A DNA stretch of 64,000 bases from Heligmosomoides polygyrus polygyrus (GCA_947396885.1 OX377202.1:31983407-32047406); one strand, 5' to 3'; counted from the first letter of the stretch, positions 33,801-46,643 are shown. Notes: a model not told the origin generated them from the sequence alone. Numbers and translations are program-made.

Positions 33801-34250
33801 TGGCGGGGGACTAATGGCGAAGAATGAATGTGCAAGTAATCTCTCGTTTATGTGAAGCTCCGATTTTGATCCACAGGCCGCCAACTGCATTTCGACCCCA
33901 TCGGCAGAGTACCTCGAGCAAAGACGATCAAGCCCTTCTCCGATGACCGAAACACCGAGCACGGTTTTTCCCTGCGCTTAAGCGCTGTCGCGAATTCGCC
34001 TATTTGTGTAAGTAGCCGGCTTAAAAGCGACGGCTTCTTTCACGTTCAGCAAACAGGCCGGCGGGAAGAGTTAACGTTGCCGAGAGAGGTGTCAAGCAGG
34101 GCCGCCGGTCAGTCGCGCGATTCGCGACACTTGCGCCAATATTCGACTGCTCTCGGCGGACTATTTGGGGAGCAGGCGGCCAGCAAGGTGTTCTGAAACG
34201 TCTCCTCTAGTTAGCAGGAACGCTTGTAGCGAAGGAAGGGTCCGGGAACC
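30866..34250. other. Intergenic stretch with nothing recognised
   Basis: Short open frames only. I found no splice-consistent gene and no known element. The composition becomes more GC-rich from about 33960. Confidence 0.4.
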
Positions 34251-34252
34251 CT

Positions 34253-34258
34253 TATAAA
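34253..34258 (+). promoter_or_regulatory. Possible TATA box in a GC-rich block
   Basis: TATAAA lies within CCCTTATAAAGCC at the end of a GC-rich segment (about 33960-34330). No downstream coding exon was identified, so this is weak. Confidence 0.2.
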
Positions 34259-34830
34259 GCCATGACGGCTGTATGTTGGACCGTTTCTGCGATCACTGCT
34301 AACAGGTCGGAGGGCGCATGTGTTGTTTCGACCGTGTTTTTTGTTTCAACCCTCCATTTCAGGATGCAGGAGGCAATTATCACAGCAACGCTGTCCCCTC
34401 CTGATTAGGACAGATCCGACTGATAGGTTGTTTTAGTACAATAGCATGGAATCTAGAACGAGAAGGAAGGATAACAGTTTAAATATGCAGTTTTAGATAC
34501 ATTTAACACGTCAAGATTTAACCCAAAAAAAAAGAATTTGACTGACTTTTTCAGAGGACCGAACAGTACGAATCTCATTTCGTCGACCGCTATGTCTTCA
34601 GTCTCGGAAGCAATAGATCATAATTCAAAATAAGTTTAGAAACTTTCTAGGAGATAATAATATGAAAACTGGATCTGATGAATCTGATACATTGTACTAG
34701 AGATTGAGAACTTTGGGCGATAGAAATTAAATTTGAGTTATGAAAAATGAGTGAGATTCGTTTCTAGAGGTGGAAGGCCTAGCTCATACATATTTCTTTA
34801 GAAAAACACTCAACAAAAATTTGGCGCATA

Positions 34831-35848
34831 TTAGGTTTTCCCATAAGTCGTCGCCATATTTTTTCAACAATTCATTGCGGATTTCGCCGGCGGTCTCTTA
34901 CATAGCACTATACGGCATTCAAAAGAGATCTGCTCTATCAGAATTTGTATTGAATTTCTTTTTTCATCCTGAATTTCGTCAATTTTTAAGTCGTTAAAGT
35001 AAAGGTTGAAAAAGTGAAAAAGTAGCCATTTGCGCAGTTGCTTCCCTCGCTTAGGTTTGGAATTTTTTGCGCGGCTTTTCATAGCATTTGGAAAGTCAAT
35101 GTTCTGTACTACTACAGGAATACGTGTTGGCGCTATTTGCTCATTTGTCCTTTATTGATTTTTAGGTCATCAAATTGGGAAATCCGACTTTCCGTCCGAA
35201 TTTTTACCGAAACTCCCACTTGCTTTGTGTTACATGTCGTTCGGAAGAGGATGTCTTGCTCAATAAGAACTTGTGTCGCGTTTATTGGCTGATGCTGATT
35301 TCTGTCGAATATCAACAAAACGCCAAAAAGAGAAATCATCTTCACCAGCAACTCCTTCTCCTCTGATATTCGACAGAAAACAGCCTGAGCCAATAAACAC
35401 GACTCAAATTATTATAAAGCAAGACATTCTCTCGTAAACGACATATAACACCAAGCAAAAAAGTCCAACCACAGAACCGGAGTTTCGGTAAAAATTCGGA
35501 CATCCCGATTTGATGACCTAAAAATCAATAAAGGACAAATGAGCAAATAGCGCCAACACGTAATCTTGAAGTACAGAACATTGTCTTCCAAATGCTATAA
35601 AAACTACGCAAAAATTCCAAACCTAAGCGGAGAGAAGCGACCGCGCAGATGGCCACTTTTTCACTTTTTCATTTTTCACTTTAACGACCGAAAAATTGAC
35701 GAAATTCAGGATGAAAAAAGAAATGCAATGGATGCTCTGGTAGAGTTAATCATTCTCCTTCGAAAGCTATATAGCGCTATGCAAGAGACCGCCGCGGAAT
35801 CCGCAATGAATTGTTGAAAAAAATGGCGGGACTTATGGGACAACCTAA
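34831..35848. mobile_element. 1.02-kb foldback element with mariner-type ends
   Basis: The ends are TTAGGTTTTCCCATAAGTC and, in reverse complement, TTAGGTTGTCCCATAAGTC, each flanked by TA as for mariner insertions. The arms of about 490 nt pair along nearly the whole length, with a short centre near 35340. No transposase is encoded, so it would depend on an enzyme from elsewhere. Confidence 0.85.
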
Positions 35849-36109
35849 TATTTTGTTCGTCTTCGCAGCTCAGCTGGAACAGGCACCGGCGCAAAGTGGC
35901 TCGCGCTGGGGTGGAGTGAGAAGAAGTCACCATGAAGAACACGAATTCAAGAATTTTATGCCGAACTGATGCGTTCTACACCTACTGTGGACTGAGCTGG
36001 GCCATTTCTGATGCAACTGGACATAGATGAGCATTCGTTCCAATCGTACTATCGAGACTGCATCGAGGCGCCAACGCTCGTATGCATTCCGCATCGAGTC
36101 ATCTAGTTC

Positions 36110-36240
36110 GGGGCATTGCCCGAGCCAATCAGTCTTCCAACCCTGGGGGTTCTTGAACTGGTATCGTACAGGTAGGTAATGGGTCAAGCATAGACGTGTT
36201 CGGCAGGCCACTGCAAATAACTGTATGGTCCTATGCCCTA
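36110..36240 (+). repeat. Decayed SINE fragment
   Basis: CGAGCCAATCAGTCTTCCAACCCTGGGGG, GGCAGGCCACTGCAAATAACTGTATGG matches the central body of the tRNA-derived family with many changes. Confidence 0.35.
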
Positions 36241-37165
36241 CTGGTTAGCCTCTGAGATAAGCCAAAGAAGACGAAACCGTATCGCGTCCCAAATAAAGTC
36301 TGATGAATGCCAACCTTCATCCTCAGCCGATTATTTGGTCATTTGCAGCTGAATCTCACCTAAGCCAAGCAAGAACTGCCCAAGTTTTTCAGCAAATCTC
36401 GACACAAAATTAGCCTCAAAGATGAGTTGTTCGCTCAGCTGTCGACCTAGATGGTGTAACCTCCAGCTAAGAGTCCAATATGGAGAGTAGTCACCAAATA
36501 AGGCTTTACGTAGGTATGTGCAAAATTTTCCAAGCAAATCAATGAGTCATGTTAGTCCGAACGAAGAGAGCTTGTATATGTTGTTGAGCTAGTAAAAAAC
36601 ATTATGAGTGCTATAAAAAAGTCCAGCTTCTGCTTGAAATCCGAAATCAAAACCGTACGCTATCAGTAAGCGACCGAGAACCACGGTACCGGAACATGCT
36701 CTCTGAAGGGTGCAGTTGAAGTGTTTTGTTTTTCTCTTTGTCATCGAGGTTCTTGATGATCTTAGCTCCTGCCCGTTTTCTTTGATTTCGACCTCCTGGA
36801 TTCATTAAGACAGGATGTTCCTATGCAGTTGTTATTCCCAATGAACTGATTTAAGGCTGACAAACGTCGGATTCGTCGAGAGGGGTGATGCCGAAGCGGG
36901 ACGATGACGACCCGTCCCGATACTACTCTGACGGGTAAGGAGAGAACTCCGATTGTCGATCGGTGCCTTGAACGGTTTACTTACTTGATCATTTACTTGG
37001 GTTAGACACTTGCCATTGAATAGCCCGTCGTCATCCAGCCACTGGAAGTCGAAAACTAACAAGCTTGGTCACGAAGATGAGCCATTCTTCTCATGAAGGA
37101 GCTGCGCACTCCGGCCCGGTTGTGCTCCAGACATCGCTCTAGAACTTTGTGCGTCCTTTGCGGCT

Positions 37166-37505
37166 TATCAGAAGACTATCTCAACGATAGCTTAGAACAG
37201 CGTTGTGTGCAGGATCATCTATCTCTGAGAAACAAGGAGATGCAAGTATCTAGACTTGAATACAACTCTGCGCAGTGTCAGGGGCAACGAAATTTGGGCC
37301 GTTAGCCCTCTTACTGCTCGCAGAGGGGGAGGGCTGAAGTAGGCTGAAAACAACTACGACGTCCAGCATTAGTGGCACAGTGGATAGAGGATCGACGTGG
37401 TGAGGCGAAGTGGTTTGTGGTTCCTCTCATATTGTTGTTCCCCAAAAAGAGGCAATTCTGCTCATATGCAACTCTTGGGTAGTTCCGATTTACAGTCAAA
37501 ATCCT
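37166..37505. repeat. Diverged copy of the A-box palindromic element
   Basis: It shares AGACTATCTCAACGATAG, TCTCTGAGAAACAAG, CAACTCTGCGCAG and a central TAGTGGCACAGTGGATAGAGG with the element at 22717-23181. Its arms are much decayed. Confidence 0.55.
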
Positions 37506-38085
37506 CTCCTAGGGCCAGATTCATCAACTGCTTACCGGCCGGACGGTGAGAAGTCCGCCAACCCCCTAATATGTCACTCATCAGCATAGGGACTGGCGGT
37601 ACTGTTAATCGTTACTGTCCAGTAAGCGGTTCTGGCCCCTGGTTAGACGTGGCAGCAGCGTCGTCGACCTAGGTCTCCGCCGCGTAACAGAGCGTACGTT
37701 CCAGCAGTTTTACTTTTGGACCCGCACATGTCGCAAAATAAGGAGTGGTTTAGTGCTGTTTGCATTGCAGGGGATTCGACTCAATACCACACGCACCAGT
37801 TTCAACCGTAGATTGAGTGAACGACTTCGACTCCAGACTTAAGAGAGGATTCGTCGCTCCCCACAGGAATCCCACGACAAACATTGACAAGATGCATTGC
37901 GCTGATCAGCCAAAAAATCCTCTCTGTTTTGGTCCCTCAATGACTCGTGGACCGTTTTCCGGAGCACGGGCCGTAGTGCGCAGATGCTCGTGGCCGTGCG
38001 TCGCTGACGTTCCCCTTTCTACCTGCAATCGCGCAGCGACTGGCCGCGCCGCTCCCCAAAGTGACGCGCCGCGCCGCGGCGGGAG

Positions 38086-38093
38086 TATAAAAG
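38086..38093 (+). promoter_or_regulatory. TATA box in a GC-rich core-promoter-like block
   Basis: TATAAAAG follows GCGCCGCGCCGCGGCGGGAG and precedes GCGCC. This is a strong textbook core promoter arrangement, but no downstream gene could be assigned. It could belong to a solo LTR, an unannotated gene or an RNA gene. Confidence 0.3.
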
Positions 38094-38419
38094 GCGCCTT
38101 ATACTATAGGAGCATCCGTGGAACGTCCGCGGACGAAGGGTGCACCACACCACTGCAGATGGCGGGCGTAGAGTCCAAAGTCCAGCTCGGAGATCCATCT
38201 GACTGTAGCTCTCCTGAGATAGCCGTCATCAATTGTTTTTCATGTTTATGGAACGTCTGGGAAACATGTTGAACACTGGCTTAGTGAGCTGAGAGCCTTC
38301 CAGTTGAATCTCTATCGCCCTAGCAGACATTTTTCATGCTGGCTGATCCATAGGTTCTTCAATGAACTCATCGATTCTTATCGATTTTGAGTTACGAAGT
38401 TCATTTTGAGTAAGAGATA

Positions 38420-38690
38420 AAAGGCAAAGGACGACGCTGATCGATCGTTGTTTAGGATGCTACACGTGTTTCTGTACGATATTTCGTGGAGAGGATTTGA
38501 ATAGCTAGCCATATGCAACGTCCTGCAGTGGCCAGCCAATGGACGAGTCAGTATTTCATTCTTCCTAGACAAATCTGGTACAAAATCATCAATCCCGGGG
38601 AGGTGCGAAGTTTCTTAAACCCGGGCGGGATTTGAATCAAGAGCTCTCGATTCGAGGTGCAAAGGACAGCCGTCTTCCAGGTATCTGCTT
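38420..38690 (-). repeat. tRNA-derived SINE, minus strand, diverged
   Basis: GATAAAAGGCAAAGGACGACGC, CAGTGGCCAGCCAATGGACGAGTC and CCCGGGCGGGATTTGAATCAAG match the reverse of the family. The last word contains the B box. Confidence 0.55.
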
Positions 38691-38859
38691 TCGTGTCGAA
38701 AGAGGAAGATGGCGAACTAGTACTACATAGACAGACGGATAACACACGAAAGGTGTCAAAGAATTAGATTAGGTGAGAACTGCGTCAAGAAACTTTGAAA
38801 TCTGCAGATTTCCTAAAGAACACAGCAGAAGCAGCTTACCATCAGTATCACCTCACATG

Positions 38860-39270
38860 TCATCGCGCTGACCAGCGAGTTACACGAGTACCAGTAACGC
38901 CTCTATTCGTCCCCTTCGCGTGGCAGAGTACTGCGATAGATTCTCCTCGCAGGGACACGAAGAGCGTCATATCGGTCGTTCAGGGCTCTCACGAAGAATT
39001 CCGAACAACCCGTTGGTTGGTGTCCTGGTATTCATTTGAGATCCCGCGGAATCCGGTCGGCGATGGCTCCTGTTTAGCGGGTGTCTGCGAAACGCATTAT
39101 GCTGCCGGCCCACCTAATTTTCGATGACCTGACAAATACGACAGCGGAGGCCTTCGGAACTCCGAAGGCCTTCTCTAACCTGCGTGAGTCGTGCCTCCGA
39201 CGCCACGCTGCGCGACGCTGATCCCGATCTCTGAGGTGTATGTCAGCGCAGGAAGAACAGTGAAGTGAAT
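38860..39270 (-). pseudogene. LINE 3' fragment, nematode RTE/CR1-like
   Basis: Minus-strand frames give SSKIRWAGSIMRFADTR, ADRIPRDLK, FFVRALNDRYDALRVPARR and YRSTLPREGDE followed by RRYW. I recognise this as the conserved C-terminal tail of a nematode non-LTR polyprotein (KHRWAGH and RYDALRVPR types). Stops and shifts break it, and no RT core remains. Confidence 0.6.
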
Positions 39271-39403
39271 AGGTGGGCACGAAGCTGTACATTCTTTGTC
39301 TCCTTCAGAAAGCTTCGACGCTCTTGGAGGATTCCTAAGCCGGTTGTTTTCCTGACCAGACTTGGCACTAGGTTGTTAGCCATATTGACTTCACGACTCA
39401 GAT

Positions 39404-39870
39404 ACATGTGGCTGAATCATTCGAATTTGCTCGTTTCGTGAAGCGAGAACAGCGTGTTGGGAACTCGTCTGTTTCTCATGAGCATCGTTTCCGTCGGACT
39501 CAGTTGTGGTCCAACATTCGCTACGCTCGGGTAATGCTCGATATTATAGGCGCGAGATCGACGGCAAGGCGAAAAACGTGCAGTTGTCCACTGTCGACTC
39601 TCACGTCCAGGCGTTATGGTACCCTTTGCCGAACTCCTCTCTTCACGTTACGGGGCAGGGCCTCGAGACGGATTTTTTTCCGAGTAGGGATTTGCAACTT
39701 TACGCCATTTTCTTTACTCGCAGCCTTTGGCTGTCCCGAAGGAGGATAAGATCTGCGCCAATGTGAACTCACACATGCACCCTGTTCCTGAACATACACA
39801 GAAGGTCTGAGTCGGCCCCACAGAGCAGGAGCAAGGAGCCCATCCCTTGTAACCACCTACATCTGGGAAT
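39404..39870 (+). other. Unassigned GC-rich open frames
   Basis: Overlapping frames (39408-39749, 39506-39766) have balanced composition, but there is no recognised motif and no splice continuation. They may be a remnant of a gene or element. Confidence 0.2.
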
Positions 39871-40196
39871 TAAATGGTCGCATTCGGTTTGCGATTCAAT
39901 CCACCACTAAGGGACTATTTAAGGAAGACCCGAAGATTTTCTGAAGAGGAAGATCCGTGCAAGTTTTTAGAAAGTACGCGACTTACCGTCTATGTTCTAA
40001 AAACATGCAATCCTCGACAAGGTCGTTGAACGAGGGCAAACAATTTTCGGGGAACTAACGCTATCTGGCGACAGCTAGTTTGCATGTTGACATCGTTAAC
40101 AATGTCAACCATGTTTCAGTCCTTTCCACAGAACTTTTCACTTTAAATTAAGGCCACCCTCTATCCATTCGAATTAACAGGCCTTCTTGACACATG

Positions 40197-40494
40197 GGGC
40201 GCGTGTAGCGCAGTCGGAGGAGGCGCGACTGTCGCGTGCACCCGATACCAGGTTCCTGGTTCGGATTTCCCGCCCAGGCCAACCAAGCCTTCCATCCCTC
40301 CGGGGTCGGTGAATTGGTACCAGACTCGTCTGGGAAGGATAGAGCGCTGAATTGTTCATCGGCTGGTCACCGCAAGTCATTGTATGGCCAAATATGCATT
40401 CACGTCGCCTCCACGACATCCAGTAGAAGTAGAATGCGACGGCGCATCCCAGAAGGGATTGAATAACGCCGTCCTTTATCCTTTATCCTTATCT
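40197..40494 (+). repeat. tRNA-derived SINE, best-preserved copy
   Basis: A box TAGCGCAGTCGGAGG and B box GGTTCGGATTTCCCG lie about 54 nt apart, which suits an internal pol III promoter. The tail is three CCTTTAT-type units. Nearly identical to the copy at 3038-3335. Confidence 0.85.
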
Positions 40495-40639
40495 TTACAC
40501 ATGACGAGTTGATTTGCCCCGCCATTTATTCTTTCATTCTTCTAACCAGAAGTTGGCGATTTCCGTTCCTCAATGTGGTGCCATGGAAACTGTTCGCTCT
40601 GCGAATTAAGCTAAACAAGAACACTCAATTGCCGGCGAT

Positions 40640-42580
40640 GTGCTACGGCGTCTGCGGGAGCCGACCCGGCGAGTGTGAGAAGTATGCCAGGGTCCCTGAT
40701 GCGAGGACGGCATCGGGGGCAACTGAGCTCTAATGAAAGTCCCGTAACGTAAGCAGGACCGCATGACAACGCTGAATGTGGGTACGCTGGCGGGCCGCTC
40801 GTGCGATTTGGTTGAAGCACTGGAGCGTAGAAGAGCTGATTTCTGTGCGGTGCAGGAGACGAGGTGGTCCTGCCGCCAATGAAGGGGCATAGGACGTGGC
40901 TTTAAGGCCGCTCTATGTAGAAGTCCCAGGATCACCAGCGGTGTGGGAATAATCGTCTCCGAACGTTTCCGAGACTTGATTGTATGCGTTGAGCGCTTTG
41001 ACGATCGATTGATGAAGATCGTTGTCGCCGCTCGGGAGCGACTCTGTCACTTCTTCTCTGCGTATGCTCCGCAGAGTGGCTGCCCTATCAAGCTAAGGAT
41101 GAGTTTTGGAGCCTGCTTGATGAGACAGCAGAGGTAGCGTCGAAAGGTGTCACTGGTGACCTTAATGGGCACATGGGCGCGACGAAAGATGGGTACAGCT
41201 GTCATGGTGGAATCGGTTAGGCCGCGTAACGCAGATGGTGAGCGTATCCTTGAGTATGCGGAATCGCATAATCTCACCATAGTGAAAGTGTGTTTCGTAA
41301 TCGTAATTCCCACCTCATCTCGTTCTATAATGGGAACTATAACAGAACTCAGATAGACTTTGTCCTTATGAAGGATTTTCTTGCAATATTGAGCGGAATC
41401 TGCCCCGACTTGCAAAGAATCGCTATCGGCAGACCGAGGATATAGGGAAGTTTTTCGTCATCAATAATGAGAACGGCGATCTTCTTATGGACCGCAAGAA
41501 GGCATTGAAGCGATGGCGCGATTACTTTGAGGGGAATATCTACAGTAGAATTTCACATCCAGCCATCCCTTCAACGGCTCCAACCCACGGGCCCGTCCAG
41601 AAGATCACCGTGGAAGAGACCGAGGCGGCTTTGAAGAAGATGAGGCCAGGAAAAGCGACCTGGCCCGGCGACGTGGCAGCTGATTTATGGAAGTCCAAAG
41701 TTGCTTGCTGAGTGTCTGGCAAAGTTCTTTAATCTGGTTATGGCGAGGAAGAAAGTGCCTGACTGCTGGCGACAAAGTACGACTATTCCGATTTGGAAAA
41801 AGAAGGGCAGTCCTGCACACTGCTCCAACTACCGTCCAATTCGTTTGCTTTCGCACAGCATGAAGATCTTTGGGCAAATTGTCGACGGACGAATTCGCGA
41901 CATCGTCCAGCTTCCCAGCAATCAGTTCGGCTTCGTAGCTGGCTGTGGCCCCTTTGATGCCAAACATGCCGCCCGTCTCCTGATAGTGAACCATCGCAAG
42001 AAAAGAAGCCAGTGCATATCGCCTTCCTCGACTTGGAGAAGGCCTTTGACCGCGTACAGCGTGAATCGATATCGCCTTGCGACATCATGGAGCTCCTGAA
42101 GAGCTCATAGAGTGGGCGCGATTCCTCTACTCTTGTCCAAAGAGTCGAGTTCAAGCTGCAGCTGGAACCTTGATGAAATTCCCCATCTCTTTCGGGGTAC
42201 ACCAAGGTTCTGCACTTTCTCCACTTCTCCTTGTTGTCGTCATGGATGCCATCACACGAGGTCTTCAGAAGCCCGTCTCTTGGACGTTGCTTTATGCTGA
42301 TGACATAATGCTCGCTAGCGAAGAAAAAGATAAACTCGAGCGAGAGGTGTGAGCTTGGTGTGAGCGATTTGGACTCAGATTGAACGTGAAGAAGACCGAA
42401 TATCTAACGACGGACGTTACTGAGTCCAGCTCGATCAAGGCTAACGACATCGTGCTTCCACGCACTTAGTCTTTGAGTAACTGAGATCAGCAATATATCT
42501 GTTGGCAGTCTGATGGTTGAAGTGAGCTCACGCGTGAGTGCAGCATGGTCGAAGTGGATTGATATCTTGTGCCTCTCAAG
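40640..42580 (+). pseudogene. Decayed RTE LINE, plus strand
   Basis: The same family as 7582-10721. It keeps [39 protein letters not shown] [21 protein letters not shown] and LLYADDIMLA, in shifting frames. A deletion near 41370-41430 joins the end of the endonuclease to the start of the RT (about 180 codons lost). Not translatable. Confidence 0.85.
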
Positions 42581-42918
42581 GTTTTTTGGTGGCTGAAGAG
42601 ACTTTAATAAGAGCGAGATTGAAGAGCTGCAGAACGGTTGCATCAAATTGACTACTTCATCTGCTAAGTGAGTGTCTTTTTCTTGCTTACCCTCACATGG
42701 TTCTCTGATCAATTTGGGATTGCCTCGCATAGATACCTCCAGGCGGCGACATGACCTTTTTCGATATACACCATTTCCGTCGTTTCTTATTTTTTCAATT
42801 TGCGCTTATTTTTCTCTAACAACCATTAGAACCGATCTAGTTGGTACTGTAGGCACTCCTCCAGCCGATAAGGGAAGAATCCTCATGTCTAGGTAATAAC
42901 GTTGAGATTTTCAAAGGT

Positions 42919-43911
42919 TTGGAGGGACTGAACGCCGCTGTGTCTTTGGTGCTGAGTCATACACAGCCAGCGTGCTCTGGTAGAAGCGTCCTTGGTCTTA
43001 GCAGAGCGTTCTCTGCGCGACTACTCAGTTCGTTCATTGTGGCTGGAATGTTTGCGCTTTTAGCGTGGTCAGCGTGGAACAAAACCGCCAGAACAAACGC
43101 ATTTACTCGAAGTCAAACATAGGCTGCGAAGCAGCCACCTAACGACCGGAAAGGCCAGCTGAACTGCAGAGCTCGCTTTTTGACGCGGTACAAACCATAT
43201 ACGCGAAAGATGCTTAGAAAGCTCCACCGCAGTCTTCTCCGTTGAAGGACTCTGATCGGAGACAATCGGCCTTTCGGATTGCATCAACCTTTAAGGAACA
43301 TTTCAGCAGTACTTCTTCATCCTTAGAGGCATTTTCCCCTGTCTGTAACCGTCCGCTATCGGAAGTGCACCTAGCCGAACATCGGTGCAGAAGCGGAGCC
43401 GAGGAAGGCGCCAGTGGCGCAGGACTGTCCACTCTCCGCCCTCTTTCGGACACTTGAACTGCTCCCGCTCGGCCGATAATCTCAGCGTCCAGCTTCACCG
43501 CGACGAAGAAAGCAACTCGCTGTGCTCACCTTCGACTGCCATCACCTCCGTCCACTCCTGAGAATGCCACAGTGCTAGCCGATTTTGGCGTCAGAAGAAA
43601 CTCATTGAATGGAGACAGGACCTCACTCCACAGGCGGCAGCTACTACTTCACTACTGAAGACGTTGTTTCGATATCGCCATCTATTAATGGAGAGGTGCC
43701 GCTGGGTGATGTACGAACCGAGCATTCTGCGGTGGAACCGCTTCACTCGCAAAAGCAGCCTAGAACACAGAATTCGTACGTTCTCCTCTTTAAAGAGTTT
43801 ACTCGACCTTCATTCTTCCTTCAACGTTTTGCTGCTCAAAAATCCCACCTCTCTTCTTATCTTGCTGGCCGCTCTCTAGCTGAGGCGCATATGCTTTTGT
43901 CACGTCTTTAA
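42919..43911 (+). other. Region with coding potential, unassigned
   Basis: One frame (42919-43122) has a hydrophobic segment SSFIVAGMFALLAWSAW. After a possible acceptor (ACCGCAG at about 43231) another frame encodes DSDRRQSAFRIASTFKEHF, a serine-rich and then Glu/Ala/Gly-rich stretch. A third frame (43664-43879) is basic and leucine-rich. No consistent gene model was found. Confidence 0.2.
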
Positions 43912-45552
43912 TGAAGCGCAGGTTTCTTCTTGTGTTCGTACTTGCTCAAAAATCTTGAGTTCTATTTATGCTACTATCGTAACAGTTCGTTCTATAAATA
44001 TTGTAACAAAAATTTATTACTTAATCACTTATTGCGTACTTCGTATTATTGACCAAAACGAAGCGAAAACCAACTTCCTGCTTCCTTTTCATTTTTTACA
44101 ATTAAAATTATTATTACACCTATACGGCTTTACTATCATAATTTATTCGCATAAAAACAGAATACGAGCAAGTCGAAGAATCGATGCAAATCAAAAGACT
44201 ACTCATTCATGCATTGGAGATCGGACTGAACGGCGATCTTGTGAAATGGCTCATTTCGACTTAAAAATGGACTTTCTCTTACTTACTCTCATTCTTGCAT
44301 ACTTTTTCGGAGCGTCTGTGTGGCTGAGCAGTCCGCTCAGCACTTCTTGTGGAAGAACAGCACCTTCTTTCTTAGAAGGTGCAGCAGGAAGAATTAAAAG
44401 TCACAGGTTGCTGCAATTCTTAACCACGTTTTTCTAAGTGCCAGTTGGAGAGAAATAGACCAGGTGCTACTCTTACATACTTTTCTTCTTGTTATGACGA
44501 TGTGTTGTTGACAAACAAACAAACGCGTTGACAAACATTGGAGTTTTCTTCTCGTTCTTGCCCTTTAAAAGGGATGCGTGCTCTATTTCGGAACACCAGA
44601 ATTCGGCTTAGTGAAAAGGGTTCTGTTGTTCTACCTTTCGTATGACTGTTTTCGTTGGTTGGTGTTCTCTTCGTTTCTACAAAAGTTTAGGCTGTCCGTG
44701 TAAAGAAGTCGTAGAAGGCGTATAAGCGCTATTAGAAGCCACTTTTCCTATGTCGCTACGTGGATTCGCGCTTCACATATCCCGTTGTGTGTTTCTTGCA
44801 ACGTGTTAATCACCTTGTATTCTTTTATTCTGAGTTTTGTAGATTAGCTCAAGTAGATTTACATGTAGTTTAAAGCGAAATGTGAGCTCTCCCTCACAAA
44901 CGGAAGCGGTGGCCAGTTATCCAGCTCGTACAGAGCGCAGGAGTACTACTCTCCTTTGCCCAATTCCGACTCTTCCTCTTATTTCCTTGGCGGGGAGTAT
45001 TTTTGCATTTACGCAAAGATTTACGAATTAACGAATTAATGAGCTTTCCAAATACATATGTAGCGATTTTTCTTCCAGTTGGCGACTGCACAGTCTGCAA
45101 ACCAACATGGAGTCGTTCTTGAATTGTAGCGTAGCTCCATGAAATTCAATTCAGAGAATGCATTGGAGGACCCTGCACCATAGTAGCGTAACACAGAAAA
45201 TCCGTCAAAAGTTTAACCACTGCACAGGGAGAGTTCTCCGATGTTGACCAGGAGTGGATTACTGGTCCTTTTGAATTACAGTCTCCCAGTCCCTAGAAGA
45301 TGGGCTATAACTGCGATAATTGTCAGAAGCCTAGTGAAACCTGATACTAAAAGCTGTTGTTAATTGGCTCTGTCCAGTAGAAAGGTGCTCTCTTAGGAAG
45401 ATTGTAATTAAAATTTTTAGTTATCGAGCATTCTATGGTATTATGCCCTTACACTGCTCTATTTATTATGAAAGGTTTGAGAATGTAAGAAATAGTTTGT
45501 CTTTTGACGCTACGCATACTATGTACGAGATCTTCAGTAGAGAGGAACGTTA
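43912..45552. other. AT-rich intergenic stretch with nothing recognised
   Basis: One 160-codon frame (43955-44437) is AT-driven and has no motif. Confidence 0.35.
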
Positions 45553-46643
45553 TACAGTACCGCCGCTAAACATTCAACCAAACGACGTTTGCGACGCAAA
45601 AACGCGTTTTTTGCGTCGCATCATGATAACTTTGTTCAAAGTAAAGGTTTTCTCAGCGAAATTTACAAGGGCTGCTAACATCACCCTGCCTACCATTGGG
45701 CATGCAACCGTCATTAAAAAGTGGATAAAAGCCTGAAAATCAGTGCCGCAATTAAGGAGGGTCCTAATTGCTGTGACCCCACCCAACACCGTCGCCGAGT
45801 CTCGCTTAATTATGCCCCCAGGCACAAATAGTGCTTCCCAGTTGAATTTTAAAATCCTTACACCTCATCAAATTTTATTTTCCTTCCATTTATGACCTTC
45901 CTCTGGTTGCGACAATTCATTCGGTACCAAACTTGGCAGGAAAATATGCACTGAAAGTGCTGCTGCTTCAAGCGATTTCGTTTATTTCAACGGAAGGCTC
46001 AGTTTAAGGTTTGTTATTGTAGCTTGCGATCTGTTCATCTTCAAGGAGAGAAAATGGCATAGAAAATTGACGTTTCGAGTTTATTTTGGGCATTTGCGTG
46101 CTGGTTGCGATTCATCAATACTGCAAGTGAACCTTCGTGAATAACACCCTCTGCCGCCGAGTTTAGCTGCGAATATCTAGGTGCTAAGGAAGGAGTTAGC
46201 GCAAAAATACGTCTACAGTTACCATACACAGTGTAGAGACTCCAAGTATGAAATATCGAGAAACCAGGTAATCAGATGGCAGAATTTCAAGTGGTTAAAG
46301 TGAAGACCTCTTTCAAATGTGCGGCTGAGTTTCTACAGCGTCTCACAGAGCGAATGCTGGAAAGCCCAGTATTGTAATTATGCAGTTTTTCGCTAAAAAT
46401 ATTTAATCAGTTCGGACGCCAATATTTGGACGCACCAGATCGAGCGCTGATGTAGAGGCCTTCTTCGATCATAATTGCGCTGACCTGACATGCCCTACAG
46501 AAACACTGCATTCGGCTGTATGACCAACGAGTTCCTCATTTCTCTTTCTCGTAATTACGATATCGACTTTATCAACCTACCTTATCGATCCATCCTGCCA
46601 AATCTCGATGAGATTTTGGGTTTTCCGATTTGTGCAGATCACA
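45553..46643. repeat. Left arm of a 1.1-kb inverted repeat
   Basis: It pairs with 48728-49832 end to end, from TACAGTACCGCCGC to GTGCAGATCACA. The arms look near-identical; the left arm lacks about 13 nt near 46344 that the right arm has. It contains a 29-nt palindrome at 45591-45619 (GCGACGCAAAAACGCG and its complement). Confidence 0.92.

Noticed and set aside
37512..37645. Third copy of the 172-174 bp MITE
   Set aside because: GGCCAGATTCATCAACTGC resembles the MITE end, but the rest does not pair like the other two copies.
37817..38272. 151-codon ORF spanning the TATA block
   Set aside because: It reads through a core-promoter-like sequence, has no motif and probably reflects high GC content.
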